Positions 1 through 6,683 of a DNA stretch of 16,675 nt are shown here, in pieces. Positions within the stretch are counted from its first letter, which is position 1, and every line of letters starts with the position of its first letter. The position numbers and the translations under genes are program-made. A model generated the notes under the pieces. That model was not told where the DNA came from, did no database searches, and worked only from the letters and a program-made list of their open reading frames with translations. Source of the DNA: an uncultured Muribaculaceae bacterium (GTDB taxonomy: Bacteria; Bacteroidota; Bacteroidia; Bacteroidales; Muribaculaceae); contig CAJTRT010000044.1 in NCBI GenBank assembly GCA_910579105.1, positions 1-16,675 on the forward strand, given 5' to 3'.

Positions 1-60
1 ACGCCTGGAAAGCGTGTATACGCCAAAAGCGTATCCCGAGTTCGAATCTCGGTCGCTCCG
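1..60 (+). tRNA. tRNA-Ser(GGA), 5' part outside the window
   Basis: This is the 3' portion of a class II (long variable arm) tRNA. The anticodon loop CTGGAAA at 5-11 gives anticodon GGA (7-9), flanked by the stem halves ACGC (1-4) and GCGT (12-15). A long variable arm follows, pairing ATACGC with GCGTAT around a CAAAA loop, which is typical of serine tRNAs. The T arm is CCGAG / TTCGAAT / CTCGG, and the acceptor strand TCGCTCC is followed by discriminator G at 60, as expected for tRNA-Ser. CCA is not encoded (the next bases are CAG). The D arm and the 5' acceptor strand lie upstream of the window. Confidence 0.95.
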
Positions 61-71
61 CAGAATCTAAG

Positions 72-104
72 ATCCCGCAAGCAGTTCTGCCTGCGGGATT
101 TTTT
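72..104 (+). terminator. Intrinsic terminator of the tRNA-Ser gene
   Basis: ATCCCGCA (72-79) pairs with TGCGGGAT (91-98), with an inner GCAG/CTGC extension and a small loop, followed by six T residues at 99-104. It lies 11 bases after the tRNA and only 13 bases before the ATG of the next gene. Any transcript entering the toxin gene from upstream must therefore pass through it. Confidence 0.9.
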
Positions 105-117
105 GCCATTGATACCT

Positions 118-690
118 ATGCCGGGACCAACACTTTACATAATAGCCGGTTGCAATGGTGCCGGAAAGACTACGGCATCCTACTCCGTGCTGCCCAGCTT
201 GTTGGAATGTAAAGAATTTGTAAACGCCGACGAAATAGCGAAAGGACTGTCGCCATTCGACCCGGAATCCGTGGCAATCGAGGCCGGAAGGCTAATGCTG
301 CGACGCATCAATCTGCTGCTTGGCCAAAGAAAGACATTCGCCATAGAGACAACCCTCGCGACACGCAGCTATATCTCCCTGGTGAAAAGAGCGCGAAACG
401 CAGGATACCGCGTGGTGCTGCTTTTCTTTTGGCTCGCCTCGCCTGAAATGGCGATAGAAAGAGTGGCCAAGCGCGTAAGCGACGGAGGCCACAATATCCC
501 GGCCGAAACAATAAGGCGCAGATATTGGTTAGGATTACAGAATTTCTTCCAATTATTCGCGCCGATTGTTGATAGCTGGATGTTTTATGATAATGCGGAC
601 GCCACAATCCAGGTGGCAAACAACCGCGTTGTCTTTCACAGTGACTTATTCAACAAAATCAGGGAATTATGTCTGAACAGGAAGAACTGA
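118..690 (+). CDS. Zeta toxin-like P-loop kinase (putative TA toxin)
   Basis: Small soluble P-loop kinase of about 190 residues, of the zeta-toxin-like 'predicted ABC-type ATPase' family. Numbered from ATG 118, a Walker A motif GCNGAGKT lies at residues 11-18, NADE around 36-39, an ETTL substrate-site motif at 77-80, and the RVAKRVSDGGHNIP...RRRY segment typical of the family near 115-136. Zeta toxins phosphorylate UDP-GlcNAc and so block cell-wall synthesis; whether this chromosomal relative uses the same substrate is not known from sequence. I chose ATG 118 over a TTG at 103 because the TTG falls inside the tRNA terminator's T run and the conserved fold begins just after the ATG. The gene overlaps the next small gene by 22 bases, which supports a toxin-antitoxin pair with the toxin first. 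No promoter fits between the terminator and the start. The fold is clear; the TA role is inferred. Confidence 0.85.
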   Translation: MPGPTLYIIAGCNGAGKTTASYSVLPSLLECKEFVNADEIAKGLSPFDPESVAIEAGRLMLRRINLLLGQRKTFAIETTLATRSYISLVKRARNAGYRVVLLFFWLASPEMAIERVAKRVSDGGHNIPAETIRRRYWLGLQNFFQLFAPIVDSWMFYDNADATIQVANNRVVFHSDLFNKIRELCLNRKN

Positions 691-854
691 ATCTTTTTGA
701 AAAGATTGACGAGGGCCTGAAACAGTCCTTTGAAAACCTCCTGCGCCGCAAGGCCGCCCTGGGACAGGACGTGGTATTTGCCGACGAGAACGGGCTGCCA
801 CGGGTTGTGGCCGCCCGCAAAGCCCTCGCCGACTACGAGCGCGAAAGGCAATAA
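669..854 (+). CDS. Small putative antitoxin partner of the zeta-like toxin
   Basis: A 61-residue acidic and basic protein whose ATG lies inside the 3' end of the toxin gene, overlapping it by 22 bases in another frame. It has a helical, charged N-terminal half (about residues 1-30, with LFEKIDEGL and FENLLRRKAAL) and then a short beta-like stretch, GQDVVFADENGLPRVV, before a C-terminal helix ending in YERERQ. I recognise no DNA-binding motif. Small proteins of this shape are commonly encoded next to zeta-like ATPases and are annotated as their partner or antitoxin. The overlap suggests translational coupling, so toxin and partner would be made together. It could instead be an accessory subunit with no neutralising role. 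The gene is clearly real from its position and coding pattern; the antitoxin role is inferred. Confidence 0.7.
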   Translation: MSEQEELNLFEKIDEGLKQSFENLLRRKAALGQDVVFADENGLPRVVAARKALADYERERQ

Positions 855-865
855 CCCCGCGGGGT
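854..865. repeat. 12-bp GC palindrome after the TA pair
   Basis: ACCCCGCGGGGT is a perfect palindrome starting at the last base of the antitoxin stop codon. It has no T run, so it is a poor intrinsic terminator. It could be a weak hairpin or a protein site. The 48-base gap to corA shows no convincing promoter, so corA may be read from the TA transcript. Confidence 0.4.
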
Positions 866-902
866 CCGGGAACCAACACCGGGGACAGGGCGTTGGTATT
901 GT

Positions 903-1823
903 ATGATCAAGTTCTATTCGTGCGAGGAAGAGGGAATCGTCGAGAGGGAGCGGTGGGATCCGCATTACTGGATAAATGCGGAGGCACCGGACGAGGATGA
1001 CCGCGAGACGCTGCGCAAACTCGGCGTGCCGCAGTCATTCATGGAGAACCTGGCCGACATGGACGAGCGCCCCCGGTTCGAACGCGAGGACGGGTGGCTG
1101 CTGACGATCGTGCGCATCCCCCACAGCAACAGGGCCGACCGGCTCGGATTCGCGACAGTGCCTTTGGGAATCATGACCAAGGGAGACATAATAATCACCG
1201 TCTGCGCCATAGAGTCGCAACTGATTCCCGACTTCATAGACCACTGCAACCGGCGGCATATCTCCGTCGACAACCAGCCCGACTTCGTGCTGCGCATAAT
1301 ATTCGCCTCAACCTACTGGTTCCTCACCTACCTGAAAGACATCAACAGCACCATAGAGGAATACACCGGCAACCTCATAAAAGGCGTGAGCAACGACATT
1401 CTGCTAAACCTCATGGAGCTGCAGAAGTCGCTTGTCTACTTCAACACATCGCTCCAGGGGAACAGCATGCTGATCCAGCGCCTCGACAAGGTTTTCGAGG
1501 CTGACTGCGACGCCGATCTCATAGAGGACGTCGAAATCGAGCTTTCACAGGCCACAAACACAGTGAACGTGTATATGGAGATTCTCTCCAACAGCATGGA
1601 CACCTTCGCCTCCGTCATCTCCAACAACGTCAACAACGTGATGAAGACCATGACCAGCATATCGCTCATACTGATGATCCCTACCCTGGTGGCCAGCTTC
1701 TACGGCATGAACGTCGACGTGTGGTTCGGCACGGCCCCGCAGGCCTTCCTCTTCATCATTCTGTTCTCGTTCGGCGTCAGCGGCCTGGCCTGGTGCATCC
1801 TCCACCGCAAAGGGTGGCTCTGA
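903..1823 (+). CDS. corA: CorA-family magnesium/divalent cation channel
   Basis: A 306-residue inner-membrane cation channel of the CorA family (2-TM-GxN superfamily), which takes up Mg2+ (sometimes Co2+ or Ni2+) as a pentamer. The first ~245 residues are the soluble cytoplasmic funnel, rich in long helices such as the LMELQKSLVYFNTSLQGN region. The C-terminus has two hydrophobic helices, about 247-266 and 281-298. The signature YGMN selectivity motif at residues 267-270 closes the first helix, and the chain ends with a short basic cytoplasmic tail (HRKGWL). After GMN the usual MPEL-like loop is replaced by VDVWFGTAPQAF, a divergent periplasmic loop seen in some Bacteroidetes relatives. The start ATG is the first in-frame one after the antitoxin stop, 48 bases away. 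Length and motif order fit the family well. The exact metal preference cannot be read from sequence. Confidence 0.92.
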   Translation: MIKFYSCEEEGIVERERWDPHYWINAEAPDEDDRETLRKLGVPQSFMENLADMDERPRFEREDGWLLTIVRIPHSNRADRLGFATVPLGIMTKGDIIITVCAIESQLIPDFIDHCNRRHISVDNQPDFVLRIIFASTYWFLTYLKDINSTIEEYTGNLIKGVSNDILLNLMELQKSLVYFNTSLQGNSMLIQRLDKVFEADCDADLIEDVEIELSQATNTVNVYMEILSNSMDTFASVISNNVNNVMKTMTSISLILMIPTLVASFYGMNVDVWFGTAPQAFLFIILFSFGVSGLAWCILHRKGWL

Positions 1824-1828
1824 CCAGC

Positions 1829-1875
1829 GGGCGCTGTCATAGCGGCACGTCTGGGTCGTCGCTATGACAGTGCCC
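1829..1875. repeat. Long imperfect inverted repeat downstream of corA
   Basis: The arms at 1829-1844 and 1860-1875 pair over 16 positions: GGGC, one G-U wobble, then the perfect 11-mer CTGTCATAGCG / CGCTATGACAG, with a 15-base loop. There is no T run directly after it. It could stabilise the corA mRNA 3' end or act together with the terminator that follows. Confidence 0.65.
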
Positions 1876-1887
1876 GTCCATCCGGGT

Positions 1888-1935
1888 AAAAAACAGGCGC
1901 TGTGCCGAAATTCCGGCACAGCGCCCGTCTTTTTC
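1888..1935. terminator. Bidirectional terminator between corA and the pectinesterase gene
   Basis: The 12-bp stem GGCGCTGTGCCG (1896-1907) / CGGCACAGCGCC (1914-1925) has a 6-base loop. It is followed by CGTCTTTTT on the plus side and preceded by a six-A run (1888-1893), which becomes a T run on the minus strand. It therefore serves both convergent genes. Confidence 0.88.
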
Positions 1936-1948
1936 AATCTGGGGATTA

Positions 1949-4900
1949 TCAGCGGATTATGACCTTGGTCGCGATGCCGCCCTGGTGGCGGATGTAGACA
2001 CCGGCACCGGGATTGGCCACGCGGATGCCCTGGAGGTTGTAGAATACGGCGTCAGCCTCGTCGGCCTCGACCTCCACGGGAATCAGAGCGGAGGGGGTCT
2101 GCGCCTCGACAGCCTCGCCCAGTCCGCCCATCTCGTTGGCGGCGCGCACGGTGTAGACCGCCGCGGAGCGGTTGAGAGGCGTCACGTCAAAGGCGGGTTC
2201 GGTGGTGAAGGCGACAATCCTGCCGTCGGCGCACACGGCCCAGAGGGAAGCGTAGTCGCAATCATCCCAGGAAATCACGCCGTTGTCGATAACGACGTTC
2301 GAGGGGGCGGGAGCCTGCTCGGCGTGGGTCGCGGGATCCCAGTCGTCATCGCCGCCCATAACGACGGCGAGCGAGTGGGCCTCGGCCTCGGCCTTGGTCA
2401 GCGAGGGGTTGTTGGCGTGCCCCTTGAAGGAGCTCTTGCGGTCCTTGAGGTCGATCACTGTGCCGGAAGCGGTGGTCGAGTTGTACTCGGCGAAACGAGC
2501 GGGCCATCCGTCGCCCATCTCGTTCCAACCAACGGCCGAGGGACGCACGGTCATCTTCGTGTCGATGAAGAGCGCGATAGGTGTTCCCTGACCCCAGGGA
2601 CGGCCGAGAGTAAACTTGCCGTCGGGATTTGTGCCACCGTCAGCCTTGTCGTTCTCGCCGACGATCTCGCAGTCCTTGAAGATATAACCATACTGCTTGG
2701 GCTTGGAGGGCACGGCGAGATATCCGGCGCCCACCATCTGGAGGGTCACGGCGTTGTAGAACACATCGCCCTTGCCGCAGAGGAAGTCGGTGCGTCCGCG
2801 GAGCACGCCACCCTCGAAGTAGAAACGACCGTTCTCATTGTTGGAGACGTAGGTATCCTGGTAGCCCCAGAGACAAACGTCCTTCATGATGGTCTTGTCG
2901 GAGTTGTCGTTGACCTCGATGTCGCGGCCGTGCTTGTCGCCCATGGCGCTCTTGATGGTCAGGTTCTGGAAGTAACAGCCGGTGGCGGTCTTCTCGAGAC
3001 GGAGCACGTCGCCCTTGCCGATACCTTCGAGCGGGTTCTGTGGGCCGTAATCGGTAGACACGAGCTTGTCGGGAACAATGTTGGTGACCACAACCCCGTC
3101 GCGGCTCTCTCCGATGAACGAGATGTTCGGAGCGGTGACGTAGGTTGTCGGGTCGGAGTAAGCCACGCCGTCAGTGCCGGTCTTGGTGGCAGTGGCGCTC
3201 GCGGGGAGCTTGTATTCGCCGTTGTAGATGAAAATGCGGAAACGCTTGGTCTTGTCCGCACGAGTGTTGGCCGCGGTTATGGCCTGGACAAGCTCGTCGG
3301 ACGAGCTGGCATACGCGTCATAGAGAGCCTTGTCGACCGCCGGACGGGTCTTCGTGGTGAAGTTGATCACGACAGGCTCCGTCATGGCGTTGCCGGTGAG
3401 GTCTGCCACGCTGCCGGCGGGAAGCGTGAACTTGTAGGGAGTGCCGTAGGCGAGGTTCTTGTAGTTGAACATCACGGTCTTGCCAGTCACGGCGGGTTCA
3501 AGCTCGAGGTCGCCGAGGGTCGCTTTCGCTCCCTCGCTGACCATGACCTTCTCGTCGAAAGTCAGGACGATCTTGCCGTTGATGGATGCCGTGGTCGAGC
3601 CCTCTTCGGGAACCTGCGACACGAGCACGGGGGCGGTGCCGTCGTCAACGAGCCGGGCGGTGCCGACTATGAAGGACGCGCCGAGAGCTATGCCGTCGTT
3701 GTCGGAGGCGGTGCCGATCTTTTCGGAAGTCTTGTCGGAAATCCAGCGGATGAAGAGCTGGGGCTGGTTATTGGCGGCCGCGGGGAGGGAGAAGGTAGCG
3801 TCAACCCAGTTCTTCGTGCCGGGGATGCTTACGGTCCCCACCTTGGTCCAGGTCTCGCCGTCGAGCGAGTATTCCACATCCTGCTTCGAGTAGGCGTTAT
3901 AGTTGAGCGCCATGGCGGTAATCACCTTTATGTCGGTGAACGCCTCGGCGTTGACCATGGTCTGCCAGTAATAGTCGCCGATTCCGGTAGTGCGCCAGTT
4001 AACGGCGGCGGGACGCCCCTCGTAGCCTCCGGCGGCGAACTGGCTCTTGTCGAGCCATCCCTGGATGTCGCCCGCGGCGTTGCGCAGGTTCAGGGCGGCG
4101 GCGTCATTGTCGGCCGCGCAGAAGTCGGCCACTCGGCCGTTGTTGCCGGCCTCCATAAAGTCCCATCCGGCAATGAAGTCGGCGGCGTCGAAGTTGGCCG
4201 TCAGAGCCTTGTCGGCATCCATCGTCAGCTTGACCTCGCTGGAAGTCTGGCCGTCGTCCCAGCTTGCGAAAGTGACAACGGGATTGGAGGTCGCGGTCAC
4301 GGTAACCTGCGTGCCCTCCTCATACATACGTTTGCCGTCGACCATAGTGCCGGCTGGCACGGGCTGCACCTGGTAGGCATTGGCGCCGCCGGACACTCCG
4401 AGCGACAGCTCGTAGGTGGTAAGTTTGGCGAAATTAGCGGTCAGCCCGGCGTTGGCGGTCATAGTGTAAGTGAATTCGGCCTCCTCGGAAACCACCGCGC
4501 CGGAAGCGTCGGTCCAGTTGGTGAACGCGTAGCCGAAATTCTTGGCGGCGGTCAGCTTGACCTCCGTCCCGGCCTCATACTCGGCGGCGTTGGGATAAGC
4601 CGAAACCGAGCCGCCCTCCGCGGGAGACGCGGCCAGGGAGAGCGCGTACATCTCGACCTCCTGAACCTGCCCGTCAACTATGCCGGTGAGCCGGAGGTTG
4701 TTGAACCCTACCTGCTTGCCCGCGTCAAGGCTGTAAATGTTTATCGTAAGATAGAAGCCCTCGTCTGTCGCAAGCGACGCGGGAATGTCGTAGCTGAAAT
4801 CGTAATTGGGGTTGGCCTCGTTCGCCTTGTTACGGCCCGGAATCAGCCCGGTTGCGAGCGTCTGCTCATTGCCCTTGGCATCGCGGGCCTTGATGTCGAG

Positions 4901-6421
4901 CTTGCCACCCCCGGTGCCGACACGGAGGATGTTGGCGGAAACATGGGTCGGGGTAAAGGTCACGCCTTTTTTCGGCTTCACGAACCAGGTGACGGCGTTC
5001 TCATCTCTCGCTCCGCCATCCTTCGCGGCAGGACCGAAACAGGTAAAAGTCTTTCCGTCCCAGGAGATTGTTTTGGCTGTGTAATGCGACAGGTTGGAAC
5101 CCCACGACAAGGCCGATGTGCCGATCGCGCCGTCGGGAACGACCTCTGCCTCGGAAAGCTCGCCGTTGAAAGGCCATACGATGCTGGCGGCCTCGTTCTC
5201 GAACCTCGCGCCGCCGGGATTGGGGGCGGCCACGACGGGGAGCACCACCTGTATGTAGCGGAAATAGCTGCCGTCGCCGATCACGACCTCGACAGGGTCG
5301 GTCGCCGAACCGCAGGTGAACGAGGGGGTGGTAACGCCCTGGTTGATTACCTGGCCGTCGATGGTGGTCGTTGTGGTGGCGCCGTAGGATTCGAGCGAGA
5401 TCACCGCTCCCTTGCAGGAGGGAACCTGGAAGGAGGTGCCGGGGTTGAGCTGCGCCCAGTCAGTCCAGGCCGCGTTGGCGAACTTGCCGTCGTTGGTGGT
5501 TGAGAACGGCAGTGGCACGTCGATGGTCACTCCGCCGATTTCGGCCTGGGTGACCCACACAAGGCCGTCCTGGTTCTGTATGCCGCCGGTCGAGGGCGCG
5601 CCGTTGCGGCGCTGGAAGTCCCAGCGGAGGGTCAGAGGTTCGGTGCGGTCGGCGAGCGATGCGGCGTTGTCGGTGAACACGGGTGTCAGCGTGATGTCGG
5701 AGTTTACCGTCACTTCGTCACCGATGGCATAGGTGTTCGTGCCGTCGGTCCAGCCGGTGAGGGTCTTACCCTCGCTGTAAACCGTCATGTTCTTCGGGAT
5801 GACGAATGTCGCCCCTTTCTCCACCGTCTCGTTGGCGGGAAGAATTGTGGCCAGCGCGCCGGTGTCTCCAAGGCCGTAGGACACGGTGAAATCCTCCACG
5901 AGCTGCGAGGGGTCGACCGCCTCGACGGCGATGTAGGAGGCGTAACCGCCCCCGCTGATGGTAAGCGTGGCGGCGCCCCCCTTGTATATGGTCGAGACGA
6001 TGTTTTCGGCCTTGTTCTGGTGGAAACACTTGCCGATATTGATGTTGAATGTGCCGACAGTCTCTCCCGCGGCATTCTTCACCGTGGCGTCGCCGCCGTA
6101 GGCGCAGGAACCCATGGAGATTTTCACAGGACCCTCGACATCAACGGTCGAGGAAAAGTTCCCCCACCCGTGCTCGTCGGAGTGGTACTTGCCTTTAAGA
6201 GTTATCGCCGCTGTCGCGTCGCCAGACGCGACACGGCTGACGGTACCGTCAGCCGCCACGGCGGCTCCGAACTCCACAAACGTTTTGTTGGCGATTTCGT
6301 CACTTTCAAGGAGATTGCCGTTGGTAAGGTCAATCTTGATGTCGCGGAACTCGGCATGCGCCGCCGGCATCCCCAGCAGGCACGCCAAGACCACGACAAC
6401 TTTCCAAATTTGCCTTGTCAT
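1949..6421 (-). CDS. Giant secreted multidomain pectinesterase (CE8) with InlB-like repeats
   Basis: A 1490-residue exported protein. A signal peptide (about 1-23, ending AAHA) is followed by a beta-rich N-terminal region, an InlB/Flg_new-type repeat at ~178-250 (GWTDGTNTYAIGD), two further divergent repeats at ~592-665 and ~667-742 (each ending LTANF), a jelly-roll, sugar-binding-like module at ~745-915 and a Big_5/SbsA Ig-like domain at ~928-1020. The pectinesterase beta-helix occupies ~1033-1340. Pectinesterases remove methyl esters from homogalacturonan, opening pectin to lyases. The catalytic set is present: GYQDT with D1189, RTDFLCG with D1212 and LGRPW with R1274, at spacings close to the family's; the usual DFIFG is changed to DFLCG. 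An Fn3-like segment follows, and the chain ends in YNLQGIRV...GVYI...KVIIR, which resembles a type IX sorting tail. It probably acts on dietary pectin at the cell surface. No pectate lyase or SusC/D pair lies nearby. Confidence 0.9.
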   Translation of the reverse strand: MTRQIWKVVVVLACLLGMPAAHAEFRDIKIDLTNGNLLESDEIANKTFVEFGAAVAADGTVSRVASGDATAAITLKGKYHSDEHGWGNFSSTVDVEGPVKISMGSCAYGGDATVKNAAGETVGTFNINIGKCFHQNKAENIVSTIYKGGAATLTISGGGYASYIAVEAVDPSQLVEDFTVSYGLGDTGALATILPANETVEKGATFVIPKNMTVYSEGKTLTGWTDGTNTYAIGDEVTVNSDITLTPVFTDNAASLADRTEPLTLRWDFQRRNGAPSTGGIQNQDGLVWVTQAEIGGVTIDVPLPFSTTNDGKFANAAWTDWAQLNPGTSFQVPSCKGAVISLESYGATTTTTIDGQVINQGVTTPSFTCGSATDPVEVVIGDGSYFRYIQVVLPVVAAPNPGGARFENEAASIVWPFNGELSEAEVVPDGAIGTSALSWGSNLSHYTAKTISWDGKTFTCFGPAAKDGGARDENAVTWFVKPKKGVTFTPTHVSANILRVGTGGGKLDIKARDAKGNEQTLATGLIPGRNKANEANPNYDFSYDIPASLATDEGFYLTINIYSLDAGKQVGFNNLRLTGIVDGQVQEVEMYALSLAASPAEGGSVSAYPNAAEYEAGTEVKLTAAKNFGYAFTNWTDASGAVVSEEAEFTYTMTANAGLTANFAKLTTYELSLGVSGGANAYQVQPVPAGTMVDGKRMYEEGTQVTVTATSNPVVTFASWDDGQTSSEVKLTMDADKALTANFDAADFIAGWDFMEAGNNGRVADFCAADNDAAALNLRNAAGDIQGWLDKSQFAAGGYEGRPAAVNWRTTGIGDYYWQTMVNAEAFTDIKVITAMALNYNAYSKQDVEYSLDGETWTKVGTVSIPGTKNWVDATFSLPAAANNQPQLFIRWISDKTSEKIGTASDNDGIALGASFIVGTARLVDDGTAPVLVSQVPEEGSTTASINGKIVLTFDEKVMVSEGAKATLGDLELEPAVTGKTVMFNYKNLAYGTPYKFTLPAGSVADLTGNAMTEPVVINFTTKTRPAVDKALYDAYASSSDELVQAITAANTRADKTKRFRIFIYNGEYKLPASATATKTGTDGVAYSDPTTYVTAPNISFIGESRDGVVVTNIVPDKLVSTDYGPQNPLEGIGKGDVLRLEKTATGCYFQNLTIKSAMGDKHGRDIEVNDNSDKTIMKDVCLWGYQDTYVSNNENGRFYFEGGVLRGRTDFLCGKGDVFYNAVTLQMVGAGYLAVPSKPKQYGYIFKDCEIVGENDKADGGTNPDGKFTLGRPWGQGTPIALFIDTKMTVRPSAVGWNEMGDGWPARFAEYNSTTASGTVIDLKDRKSSFKGHANNPSLTKAEAEAHSLAVVMGGDDDWDPATHAEQAPAPSNVVIDNGVISWDDCDYASLWAVCADGRIVAFTTEPAFDVTPLNRSAAVYTVRAANEMGGLGEAVEAQTPSALIPVEVEADEADAVFYNLQGIRVANPGAGVYIRHQGGIATKVIIR

Positions 6422-6490
6422 AAGTGTAAAAAACGGAATTTTAGTTTGGTATTAAAATATTAAGGATAGAGTATGCGCCTTTTCAACGTG

Positions 6491-6521
6491 CGAAATTAAC
6501 ATTTAAGCGACTTATCTCCAA
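6491..6521 (-). promoter_or_regulatory. Putative Bacteroidetes promoter of the pectinesterase gene
   Basis: Read on the minus strand, TTG (6521-6519) is followed 20 bases later by TAATTTCG (6498-6491), one mismatch from the Bacteroidetes -7 element TAnnTTTG. Spacing fits the usual 19-21. It would give a leader of about 65 bases. This is sequence pattern only. Confidence 0.4.
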
Positions 6522-6550
6522 CCCCCTCGGCACATAATCCACCGAATCCG

Positions 6551-6588
6551 TCAAAAACAGCACCCCGCGCAGTCGCTGCGCGGGGTGC
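6551..6588 (-). terminator. Intrinsic terminator of the outer-membrane receptor gene
   Basis: The 12-bp perfect stem GCACCCCGCGCA (6560-6571) / TGCGCGGGGTGC (6577-6588) has a 5-base loop. On the minus strand it is followed by a run of five T (A run at 6553-6557). It lies about 95 bases after the receptor's stop codon and separates it from the pectinesterase gene. The stretch 6589-6683 holds nothing else I recognise. Confidence 0.88.
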
Positions 6589-6683
6589 CGGTGGAATGAA
6601 TCCGTATGTTGTATTTGTGTATGAATCCTTGCGGGATATGTATGATTTGTTCCAACGACCTCGTCAGGGAGCATTCTGAGAGG

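Noticed and set aside
103..117. Upstream TTG start for the zeta-like toxin
   Set aside because: It lies in the T run of the tRNA terminator and adds only five residues before the better ATG at 118.
1985..5503. A 1172-codon open frame on the plus strand, antisense to the pectinesterase gene
   Set aside because: The minus-strand frame has a signal peptide, known domains and catalytic motifs. The antisense product is rich in G, V, H and R with no recognisable domain, as expected from GC-rich codon bias.
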